NCBI RefSeq assembly: GCF_035989305.1
Contig: NZ_CP108514.1
Location: forward strand, 7,730,501-7,794,500
DNA: 64,000 nucleotides
Direction of reading: 5' to 3'
Source of the DNA: Streptomyces sp. NBC_01233
Lineage (GTDB): Bacteria; Actinomycetota; Actinomycetes; Streptomycetales; Streptomycetaceae
Made by a program: the position numbers and the translations under genes. This document shows, piece by piece, positions 25,966 to 34,165 of the stretch. The notes under the pieces were generated by a model that was not told where the DNA came from, did not search any database, and worked only from the letters and a program-made list of their open reading frames with translations. Position 1 is the stretch's first letter. The number at the start of each line of letters is the position of its first letter.

Positions 25966-27722
25966 AGGGCTCGCAGATCATTAACTCGCTGGTTTGATCT
26001 CTGCTGGGAGGGTGATTCCACGGGTGCTGGCGAAGTCGTAGAGGTCGTCGAGGGTGGCGAGTCGGTCGTCGGCGGGCTGGATGGGGTGCCCGGCTGTTTC
26101 CAGGAGCTGCCGGATGTCGCGGATGCGTCTGTTGATTGTTCCGGGGTGGACGGTGAGCAGGGCGGCGACGGCGACTTGGGGCAGGGCGAGCCGGTAGTGG
26201 AGGAGTGTGGCTAGGAGCCGGTCGGCGAGGGTGAGGACGGGGCGTCGGCCGGTGGTGCCGTCGCCCTTGACGCGAGGTCGGTGGCCGCGTCGTTGGTCCA
26301 GGTGAGTCTCGCGCTGGGCGTCGTGGAGGATGGTCAGCGCGGTGATGAGGGTGTCCCACTCGGCGGGCGGCAGTCCGGTCAGGGCGGGGTGGCATAGCCA
26401 GGCGAGGTCGGGGCTCGGCTGATCGAACGGGTCTGGTGCGTCGTTGACCTGGGTGTATGCCTCGGGGCGGAGTGTGTAGTTCCAGTCGCCGTGCCAGTCG
26501 TGGCGTGTGACGGGGAGGACGTCCATCTGCCCGTCACCGATGCGGACCCCGGTCTCGTAGGTAGCGGTGTCGAGTTCGGCGTGGACTTTCAGCCCGGTGC
26601 GGGTGGTGGTCGCGGCGATGCTCTGCACGATGACTTCGTGGCTGGTCAGCGGCCTGCCGCGCCAGTTCATGGTGATGTGTGAGAACAGCCGGTGCTCGAT
26701 CCGATTCCATTTCGATGCGCCCGGAGGAAAGTGACAGACAGTGACCTCCATGCCTGTTTCCAGGGCCAGGGCGGCGAGTTCGGCCTTCCAGGCGCGGGTG
26801 CGGTAGCCGTTGGAGCCGCCGGCATCGGCGGTGATCAGCAGCCGCCTGGCCTGCGGGTAGTCCTCCTTGCCGCGGGCATTCCACCAGCGGCGGATGGATT
26901 CGACGGCGAAGGCGGCGGTGTCGTGGTCGGTGCCGACGCTGACCCAGCCGGTGTTCGCAGCCAGGTCGTAGATGCCGTAGGGCACGGCCTTCCCGAGTTC
27001 CTTGTCCGGGAAGTCGTGGGTGCTGACCCGCTCGGGGTTGCCTGCGGGCCGCCATTCCCGGCCGCCGTTCTTGAACGGCCCCACCACTTCCTTCTTTTTC
27101 GTATCGACGCTGATCACCGGGTCGCCGGCCACCTGGTGGGCCTTGGCCTGCTCGTTGATATAGCGGAACTGGCCGTCCCGGTCCGGGTGCTGCTCGGCCT
27201 TCGATGACTTTGGCGTTGCCCTGGAGGCTGAAGCCTTCCTCGCGCAGCACGTCGGCGACGGTGTCGGCGGATATCCGGTGGCCTTGGCGCGTGAGCTCGG
27301 CGGCGAGGTGGCGGGTGGACTTCGTCGTCCACCGCAGGGGCGACATCGGGTCCCCGCGCATGTCCGGCTCGACCAGGGCCAACAGTGCCGGACGCAGTCC
27401 CGGGTCCAGGTCCACTACCCGCTTGCGGCCACCACCGACCCGGCGCGCCCGCCCCAACGGGGCTTCACCGGAGTCCAGTTCAGTGACACCAAGCGACACC
27501 GTGGCCTCTCGCACTCCAGCCGCCCGGGCGACCAGCCTGATCCCGCCATGGCCCAGTACCCGGGCCTCGGCCGCCAGCAGGAGACGACGCTGACGTTCGT
27601 CCAGATGCGGGAACAGCACCGTGAACTTCGCCACCAAGGCCGCCGCTATCTCTTCCGCCGCTTCCATACCACGCCAACGACCGCCAGATCGGGAAGCTAC
27701 GGGTTAATCCTCTGCGAGCCCT
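25966..27722 (-). mobile_element. ISAzo13-like insertion sequence, complete length
   Basis: Terminal inverted repeats AGGGCTCGCAGATCATTAAC (left) and AGGGCTCGCAGAGGATTAAC (right, complement). A second, partial copy starts 1 bp after its right end in the same orientation, with identical sequence over the shared 3' 600 bp. Confidence 0.85.
25981..27667 (-). pseudogene. ISAzo13-family transposase, single frameshift
   Basis: Two overlapping frames make one protein of about 560 residues: N-terminal part from 27667 (FPHLDERQRRLLLAAEARVLG, STRHLAAELTRQGHRISADTVADVLR) and C-terminal part (DPVISVDTKKKEVVGPFKNGG, LITADAGGSNGYRTRAW, ASKWNRIEHRLFSHI) to 25981. The join is at KVIEG near 27198, where one extra C breaks the frame (GAAGGC-C-GAGCAGCAC). 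The DDE residues lie in SVDTKK, ADAGGSN and NRIEHRLF. Inactive unless the extra base is an assembly error. Confidence 0.87.
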
Positions 27723-27723
27723 A

Positions 27724-28327
27724 AGGGCTCGCAGATCATTAACTCGCTGGTTTGATCTCTGCTGGGAGGGTGATTCCACGGGTGCTGGCGAAGTCGTAGA
27801 GGTCGTCGAGGGTGGCGAGTCGGTCGTCGGCGGGCTGGATGGGGTGCCCGGCTGTTTCCAGGAGCTGCCGGATGTCGCGGATGCGTCTGTTGATTGTTCC
27901 GGGGTGGACGGTGAGCAGGGCGGCGACGGCGACTTGGGGCAGGGCGAGCCGGTAGTGGAGGAGTGTGGCTAGGAGCCGGTCGGCGAGGGTGAGGACGGGG
28001 CGTCGGCCGGTGGTGCCGTCGCCCTTGACGCGAGGTCGGTGGCCGCGTCGTTGGTCCAGGTGAGTCTCGCGCTGGGCGTCGTGGAGGATGGTCAGCGCGG
28101 TGATGAGGGTGTCCCACTCGGCGGGCGGCAGTCCGGTCAGGGCGGGGTGGCATAGCCAGGCGAGGTCGGGGCTCGGCTGATCGAACGGGTCTGGTGCGTC
28201 GTTGACCTGGGTGTATGCCTCGGGGCGGAGTGTGTAGTTCCAGTCGCCGTGCCAGTCGTGGCGTGTGACGGGGAGGACGTCCATCTGCCCGTCACCGATG
28301 CGGACCCCGGTCTCGTAGGTAGCGGTG
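27724..28327 (-). mobile_element. ISAzo13-like element, partial second copy
   Basis: Repeats positions 25966-26569 base for base as far as can be read, covering the right-hand inverted repeat end and the last ~195 codons of the transposase (TATYETGVRIGDGQ to the stop). The 5' two thirds are missing; IS21 begins at the break point at 28328. Confidence 0.9.
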
Positions 28328-28462
28328 TGTCGGCGTACGGGCTCTGATGCAGAGGTGCGTACGGGTTGATCTACAGAGGTGACTCGGCGTGTCGGGGTGG
28401 GGCCCGGCTCGATGAGAGGAGCCTGACGCTGATCTTGTGAAGCGTCGAGGAGGGCCTGTCGG

Positions 28463-29881
28463 ATGTTGCTGGAACCGGGGCGGTGGCTGGAGCTGCGGCG
28501 TTTCCGGGCTCTGCATGAGGCGGGCGCGAGCATCTCGGAGATCGCTCGGGAGACCGGTCTGAACTGGCGTACGGTCAAGAAGTATCTGGAGAGCGACGGT
28601 CCTCCGGTTCCGCCGGCTCCGGCGCCGCGCTCGGATCTCGGCAACCAGGTGATCAAGCCGTGGGCGCATGTGATTGATGCGTGGCTACGGGCTGAGGTGC
28701 TGCTGAAGGCCGCGGTCATCCATGAGCGTCTGGTCGAGCAGTATGCCTTCCCGCACCACTACCAGCGCGTCAAGATGTACGTGCAGCAGGCCCGACCCCG
28801 CATCGCCGAGGAGTTGGGATATACCCCGCGCGAGCTGGCGAAGTTGCACCGCCGCTTCGAGGTGGTGCCCGGCGCCCAGGCCCAGGTCGACTGGGGCGAC
28901 GAGGGCAACATCCTGGCCCATGTCGGCATCCCGAAGGTCTACTCCTTCCACATGACCTTGTCCTACTCCCGAGATCCGTTCTGCTGCTTCACCACCAGCC
29001 AGAATCTGGCATCGTTCTTCGAGTGCCACCGGCGGGCGTTCGCGCACTTCGGCGGGGCGCCCGGGGTGATCGTCTACGACCGGACCAAGACTGTCGTGCG
29101 CCGTCACGTCGCCCCGGGCGAGGCGGTCCCGTTGCATCCGGAGGCCGTGGCGTTCGCCGGGCACTACGACTTCGACATCGACGTCTTGGCCGCCTACCGG
29201 CCGACGGGGAAGGGCCGCGTCGAGCGCCAGGTCCTCATCGTCCGCGATCATGTGCTCGCGGGGCGGTCCTTCTCCAGCCTGGATGACATGGACGGGGCGT
29301 TCATGGCCTGGGTGCCCCAGCGCCGGGCGCGTACGCACCGCACCCACGGCGAGGTGATCGGCGTGCGGGCCAAGCGGGATCACGCCGCGCTGCGGGCGCT
29401 GCCCGCCAAGCCCTACATCGTGGCCGATCGGCACCTGCGACACGTGGCCAAGGACTGCCTGGTCGCCTTCGACGCCAACCTCTACTCGGTGCCCGCCACC
29501 AAGGTCCGCCACCGCCAGCTCGTCGAGGTCAGAGCCTCCGCAGGCACCGTGGCCCTGCATTCCACCGTGCCCGACGCGCAGGGCATCACGCTGCTGGCCG
29601 TGCACTCCCGCGCGGTCGGACGCAGCGCGAGGATCGTGGATGAGGCCCACTGGAAGGCCCTGCCCGACGGACACACCCGCGCCACCACCACCGACCTTCC
29701 GCCACCCGTGAGCAGGCCGGCCCGCTCCGGCGCCGAGGAACCGGGCGGTCTGATCTCGCTGCTGACCCGGGCCAGAGCCGCGCAAGTCCACGTCGGCACC
29801 CGTCCGCTGGCCCTCTACGACCAGATCGCCGGCACCCGCCCGTTCAACCCCGCCCCCATCGACCCCAAGGACATGCGTTGA
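28463..29881 (+). CDS. istA: IS21 transposase IstA
   Basis: 472 residues. N-terminal HTH (GASISEIARETGLNWRTVKKYL), then the rve integrase core with Asp in AQVDWGDEG, Asp in IVYDRTKTVV and Glu in GKGRVERQVLIVRD. C-terminal Mu-type domain DCLVAFDANLYSVPATKV. IstA cuts and joins the IS ends with help from the ATPase IstB; istB begins inside its stop codon. Confidence 0.95.
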   Translation: MLLEPGRWLELRRFRALHEAGASISEIARETGLNWRTVKKYLESDGPPVPPAPAPRSDLGNQVIKPWAHVIDAWLRAEVLLKAAVIHERLVEQYAFPHHYQRVKMYVQQARPRIAEELGYTPRELAKLHRRFEVVPGAQAQVDWGDEGNILAHVGIPKVYSFHMTLSYSRDPFCCFTTSQNLASFFECHRRAFAHFGGAPGVIVYDRTKTVVRRHVAPGEAVPLHPEAVAFAGHYDFDIDVLAAYRPTGKGRVERQVLIVRDHVLAGRSFSSLDDMDGAFMAWVPQRRARTHRTHGEVIGVRAKRDHAALRALPAKPYIVADRHLRHVAKDCLVAFDANLYSVPATKVRHRQLVEVRASAGTVALHSTVPDAQGITLLAVHSRAVGRSARIVDEAHWKALPDGHTRATTTDLPPPVSRPARSGAEEPGGLISLLTRARAAQVHVGTRPLALYDQIAGTRPFNPAPIDPKDMR

Positions 29882-30651
29882 GCGAGCTGGTCACCGCCCG
29901 GATCCGCACCACCGCCACCAAACTCGGCCTGCCCCACCTCACCGAGGCCCTGGCCGAGCACGTCGGCCGGGCCGACGCCGCGTCGATGGCCTACCTCGAC
30001 TTCCTCGACCTGGTCTTGGAAGAAGAACTTGCCGTCCGTGAAGAACGCCGCTTCCGCCACGCGCTACGGGTCTCCCGCCTGCCACACCACAAGACGATTG
30101 AGGAGTACGACTTCTCCTACCAGCCCGAACTCGACCCCAGGAAGGTCAAGGACCTGGCCACCCTCGCGTTCGTCGAGGCCAAGTCCAACGTCGCGCTGCT
30201 GGGCCCGCCCGGGGTCGGCAAGACACATATCGCCGTCGCGCTGGCTGTCGCCGCCTGCCGGGCCGGCTACTCGATCTACTTCACCACCCTCGACGACATG
30301 GTCCGCCAGCTCAAGGCCGCCGACTCCATCGGCCGCCTGGCCAGCAAACTCCGCACCTACCTGCGGCCTCACGTTCTCGTGGTGGACGAGGTCGGCTACC
30401 TCCCGCTGGAGCGTGACGAGGCAAACCTCGTCTTCCAGATGCTCTCCAAGCGCTACGAGAAGGGCTCCACCCTGCTGACCTCGAACAAGAGTTTCAGTGA
30501 GTGGGGTCAGGTCTTCGGCGACGACGTCCTGGCCACTGCCATCATCGACCGCCTACTCCACCACTGCGAGATCCTCGCCATCAACGGCGCCAGCTACCGC
30601 CTGAAGAACCGCCTCACAGCCATCGAAGGCGGCATCACTGCGGCCAGCTGA
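29878..30651 (+). CDS. istB: IS21 helper ATPase IstB
   Basis: 257 residues, DnaC-like AAA+ ATPase: Walker A GPPGVGKTH, Walker B LVVDEVGYL, sensor LTSNKSFSEWGQVFGD. It loads on target DNA and directs IstA. Starts within the istA stop (TTGAGC/GTTGAG overlap). Confidence 0.95.
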   Translation: MSELVTARIRTTATKLGLPHLTEALAEHVGRADAASMAYLDFLDLVLEEELAVREERRFRHALRVSRLPHHKTIEEYDFSYQPELDPRKVKDLATLAFVEAKSNVALLGPPGVGKTHIAVALAVAACRAGYSIYFTTLDDMVRQLKAADSIGRLASKLRTYLRPHVLVVDEVGYLPLERDEANLVFQMLSKRYEKGSTLLTSNKSFSEWGQVFGDDVLATAIIDRLLHHCEILAINGASYRLKNRLTAIEGGITAAS

Positions 30652-30769
30652 CACAGGATCAAGCTCTGCACATCAGCCCGTACACACCTCTGCACTACAG
30701 CCCGTACGCCGACAGGGGGACTCCTTCCAGGTCTTCGTACGCTGGAAGGAGTCCCTGCGGCGGGCCGGC

Positions 30770-30875
30770 GAGCCCCACTGGCCAGGGACGCAAACGCTGG
30801 ACCCAGCGATGGAAGGCAGCATTGAACGCCTTCGACATCACCGTCGACGGCCGGCTCTCAGCCGCCCGCGGCTGA
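30770..30875 (+). pseudogene. IS256 (mutator)-type transposase C-terminal remnant
   Basis: Frame reads GRKRWTQRWKAALNAFDITVDGRLSAARG and stops, matching the usual tail of actinobacterial mutator transposases (RWKxALNAFxITF). Only ~30 codons. Confidence 0.45.
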
Positions 30876-30889
30876 ACCCCCCACAACTG

Positions 30890-31144
30890 AGCTTGTAGTC
30901 GTGGTGTCGTCGGTGTGAGTCCGGTTCCGGTGAGGCATCCGTCGATGAGGTGGCTGCGGTACTGGATCTGGCGGAGGCCGTGCCGTAGCCGGCGGATGAG
31001 GTGGTCGGGGTCGGTGAAGGCGGTGTTGGCCTGGGTGGTGCGGCGGAGGATCGACCAGATGCCTTCCACTGGGTTGAGATCGGGTGCGTAGGGCGGAAGG
31101 TGATAGGCCGTGATCCAGTCCTGTGCGTCGATGAAGGCCCGCAT
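30890..31144 (-). pseudogene. IS630-type transposase 3' remnant (B)
   Basis: Reads WITAYHLPPYAPDLNPVEGIWSILRRTTQANTAF and HLIRRLRHGLRQIQYRSHLIDGCLTGTGL: the last catalytic Glu block and C-terminus of an IS630 transposase. The first two thirds are missing. Confidence 0.8.
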
Positions 31145-31237
31145 GCGGCGGTCCTTAGCTTGACTCTGTCGGGGATCTTGGAGTTTCGCGGTGCGGCAGC
31201 GTGGTCAACGGGCATGCTCGGGTAGTTCCGATGACCG

Positions 31238-32165
31238 ATGCAGCTGTCGAGGTGCCCGTTGTCCCTCCGCCCACGTTCCGGTGAGCAGGTCCCGCCTCTG
31301 ACTGCGCAGGTCGCGCGGGCGAGTAACCCGGGCGGCACGACGGCGATATGGGTGCGCGACCGGCTGGACGGGCTGTGGTGTGACGAGGACTTCGCCGACT
31401 GGTACCCGCGTGACGGGCGTCCGGGTCTCTCGCCTGCCCAACTGGCTACCGTCTGTGTGCTGCAGTTCCTGCTCGGCCTGTCGGACCGGCAGGCCGCCGA
31501 GGCGGTCCGATGCCGCATCGACTTCAAGTACTCGATGGCCATGGAACTGGATGACCCCGGGTTCCACCACAGCGTGCTGGCCGATTTCCGCGACCGTCTC
31601 GCCGAAGGCGACCGTGCTGACCGCCTCCTCGACCTCGCGCTGGCCCGCCTCAAGGAGGCCGGCCTGGTGCACGAGCGCACCACCCAGCGCACCGACTCCA
31701 CCCATGTCCTGGCCGCAGTGCGTGACCTGACCCGCCTGGAGCTGATCACCGAGGCGGTCCGCGCCGCACTGGAAGAAGTCGCCGGCACATCCCCTTACCT
31801 GCTGGACGAGCTGGTCGATGAGGACTGGGGGCGCCGCTACGGCCGACCGGTCCGCCTGGGCAAGAACCCCACCAAGCCCAAGACCAGGATCCTTGCCACC
31901 GGAAACGACGCCGTCCGGCTCCTGGAGCACCTCTACCGGCACGGAGCGGACCGCACGTCCGGCCCTCGTATCCAGGCCCTGCGCCAGATCATGCTGCAGA
32001 ACTACCACCGCGACGCCGTAGGACACCTGCGCTGGCGCACCGCCGAGAAGGAAGGCGGGCCCGGGCTGCCGTCTTCGTCCCGAGCGGTCGTCTCTCCCTA
32101 CGACACCTCGGCCCGCTACGCACGGCACGGACACATCATCAGCTGGAAGGGGTTCTCCGCTCGCC
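31238..32165 (+). pseudogene. IS1182-type transposase, C-terminally truncated
   Basis: About 305 residues: WVRDRLDGLWCDEDFADWYPRDGRPG, LSPAQLATVCVLQFLLGLSDRQAAEAVRCRIDFKYSMA, then catalytic Asp in TTQRTDSTHVLAAV. The frame is clean to SWKGFSA and then runs into the end of the IS630 remnant, so the second half of the DDE domain is lost. Confidence 0.85.
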
Positions 32166-32176
32166 TACTGAGGATT

Positions 32177-32745
32177 TCAGGGTGGGGTCGGTGGGTTGAT
32201 AGCCAGGCCGGTGACGGTGAGGCAGCCGTCGATGAGGTGGGGTCGGAGCTGGATTCTGCGTAACTCGCGGCGGAGTGTGCGGTCGAGGTCATCGGGGGTG
32301 TCGAAGGCGGTGTTGGCCATCGCTCTGCGCACGAGTGACCAGACGGCTTCAACCGGGTTCAGGTCTGGCGCATACGGCGGCAGTCGGATGGTGGTGAGCC
32401 AGTCGTGCTCGGCCTCATACCGCTTCAGCCCGGCGGCCAGGTGCGTGTTGAGGTTGTCCCAGACCACCACGATGGGGCCGCCGAGCTGGATGTGTGCGCG
32501 GACCAGCAGGTCGCGGTAGTCCTTCCAGGAGAAGCTCTTGCGTGCACCCTTGAGAAGAAGATGGTTGCGGGGCCGGTGGATGAGGCGGCTCCTCTCGCCG
32601 GGTTTGTAGCAGCACAGGGCGGCGACCGAGGTCCGGCGGCGGGAGCGGCCGCGGACGCGGATGACGGGGGTGTGTCCGCGCCGGCCCCAGGTCCGGGCAC
32701 GGGGCGGCGTCATGGAGAATCCGGCCTCGTCGCTGAGTAGGCCCG
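32177..32745 (-). pseudogene. IS630-type transposase, DDE domain remnant (C)
   Basis: Contains the whole DDE region: LLSDEAGFSMTPPRARTWGRRG, VVVWDNLNTHLAAGLKRY and LPPYAPDLNPVEAVWSLVRR, ending LIDGCLTVTGLAINPPTPP. The N-terminal HTH half is absent; upstream the sequence is the 3' end of a group II intron, so the IS landed there or was truncated by it. Confidence 0.85.
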
Positions 32746-32794
32746 GGGCGCGGTGCCGGGATTGCTCCCGGTCCGTTTCCCCGGACCTCTCGCC

Positions 32795-32828
32795 GAACCC
32801 GCCGTGCCTATTACTAGGCAACGGGCTC
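32795..32828 (-). ncRNA. Group II intron domain V
   Basis: Exactly 34 nt on the minus strand, GAGCCCGTTGCCTAGTAATA followed by GGCACGGCGGGTTC. It folds as a hairpin with a lower stem GAGCCCG/CGGGTTC, a 2-nt bulge, an upper stem TGCCTA/TAGGCA and a GTAA (GNRA) tetraloop, the hallmark catalytic domain of group II introns, with the AGC triad near the 5' side. It lies just 3' of a maturase gene, as expected. A GGTCCG/CGGACC stem that follows may be domain VI. Confidence 0.85.
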
Positions 32829-32844
32829 TCCACGGTCTCTGCCG

Positions 32845-33455
32845 TCAGGTTGTTGCAGGGGTCCAGGGGGTGGGGATCCTGTTGTGATGCCGCTCTTGCA
32901 GCAGCCGGATGACTCGCCACCAGACGAGGTTGTCCAGGTTGCTGAAGGTGCGCTTCGCGACGGCATGCCTGAAGTAGTTGGCCCATCCGTGGGTGACCTG
33001 GTTGAGGTTCACCAGGACCACGGCCAGGTCCTGCTGCGACGTTCTGTGGGTGAGGGTACGGATCTTCGCCTTCACCGACCGGACGGGCCGGTCGGCGATG
33101 AAGGTGTAGACGTACCACTTGTCCGTTCCGCGTTTGCGGCGCCACTGGATGTGGAACCCCAGGAAGTCGAACCCTCGCTCAGGTGCACCAGTTGGGTCTT
33201 GGCTTCCGAGAGCCGCAACCCGATCGGGGCGAGGACCTGGGCGACTTCCTCGCGCAGTGCCTCGGCGTCCTGTCTGGTCCCTTTGACCATGACGACGAAG
33301 TCGTCCGCGTAGCGGACCAGCCGCCACGAGGGCAGGCCCTTGGCACCCCGTCGTTCACGCCGACTGCTGGTGGACAGTTCCCCGTCCGGTTCCCATGGCC
33401 GGTGCAGGTGCTCGTCGAGCGCCGACAGGGCGATGTTCGCCAGGAGCGGGGAGAT
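32845..33455 (-). pseudogene. Group II intron reverse transcriptase/maturase, 3' part
   Basis: Frame 1 (33455 to ~33177) reads ISPLLANIALSALDEHL, the catalytic motif RLVRYADDFVVMVKG and LRLSEAKTQLVHLSEG. A single missing T at GAGGGT(T)TCGAC shifts the frame to FDFLGFHIQWRRKRGT and the maturase end VNLNQVTHGWANYFRHAVAKRTFSNLDNLVWWRV, stopping at 32845. The 5' part is on the far side of the serine-recombinase element (35712-35814). Split and frameshifted, so inactive. Confidence 0.88.
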
Positions 33456-33572
33456 CACGCTCCCAACGCAATGGGCAACTTCTGCTTCGAGGTGACGCTC
33501 GGCTACCGGCGCTTGGAACTCACTCCTCGAGCGGAGGGTAAGGGGTGTCACAATGGGTAGTAGGTTTGTGAC

Positions 33573-33920
33573 ATGGTGCGTGGTGATCGTGTCGATAGCG
33601 TCGAGTACGCCCGGCGGGTCAACGCCGCCGCGGATCTGGTCGGGGCGGGTGTGCCCGTGGCCGCAGCCGCCCGCACGTTGGCAAGTAGGTACGGGGTGTC
33701 GGTGCGTCAGGCACGCCGGTATCTGGAGCAGGCCATGGCCGCTGGACATCTCGAAGTCCCCGAGTCAAGCGTGGTGTTCACTGTCAAGCTGCCGGAATCG
33801 CTGGCAGGACAGATCCGCGCCCGTGCCCACGAGAGTGACCGGGCGATCTCCGCGGTGGTGGCCCAGGCCCTGGCCGAGTTCCTTGAGCGGGGTGCCCCGG
33901 AGGGGCGGCCAGGCAGGTGA
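33573..33920 (+). CDS. Small HTH / ribbon-helix-helix-like protein of the serine element
   Basis: 115 residues. The first half (AADLVGAGVPVAAAARTLASRYGVSVRQARRYLEQA) reads as a helix-turn-helix, and the second half (VVFTVKLPESLAGQIRARAHESDRAISAVVAQALAEFL) as a ribbon-helix-helix, both DNA-binding folds. It could be a recombination directionality factor or repressor of the recombinase. Its stop overlaps a GTG of the next ORF. Confidence 0.7.
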   Translation: MVRGDRVDSVEYARRVNAAADLVGAGVPVAAAARTLASRYGVSVRQARRYLEQAMAAGHLEVPESSVVFTVKLPESLAGQIRARAHESDRAISAVVAQALAEFLERGAPEGRPGR

Positions 33921-34165
33921 GCGGCCGGCCGGTGGAGGTGGAGGCGGTCTTCGACCGTCATGCGGCGGCGGACTTGTCCGCGGCCTACGCGGCGTTGGTT
34001 CCGCAGCGGCGAGCCCGGATACGGGATCGCCTGGAGCAGGCAGGAGTGAGCGATGACCAGCGTGGCGATCTACGCCCGGGTGTCCTCGGCCCGGCAGAAG
34101 AAGGACCAGACGATCGGCTCGCAGACCGCGGCCCTGCGCGCGCACGCCGCCACCGCGCATCTTGA
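33917..34165 (+). CDS. Small ORF overlapping the recombinase start
   Basis: 82 codons, GTG start overlapping the previous stop. The first ~45 residues (VEAVFDRHAAADLSAAYAALVPQRRARIRDRLE) look like a real helical protein; the last ~37 overlap the recombinase frame by 113 nt and are Arg-rich, as shadow frames are. It may be a genuine small protein or a decayed one. Confidence 0.45.
   Translation: MSGRPVEVEAVFDRHAAADLSAAYAALVPQRRARIRDRLEQAGVSDDQRGDLRPGVLGPAEEGPDDRLADRGPARARRHRAS

Larger units (their letters stand above)
28328..30714 (+). mobile_element. IS21-family insertion sequence, apparently intact
   Basis: 2387 bp with long multi-repeat inverted ends: TGTCGGCGTACGGGCTCTGA at the left and the complement of TGTCGGCGTACGGGCTGTAG at the right, each followed by GCAGAGGTG and GTACGGG sub-repeats typical of IS21. 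Carries istA and istB overlapping by 4 nt. Flanks differ (partial ISAzo13 on the left, IS256/IS630 remnants on the right), so there is no visible target duplication. Confidence 0.92.
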
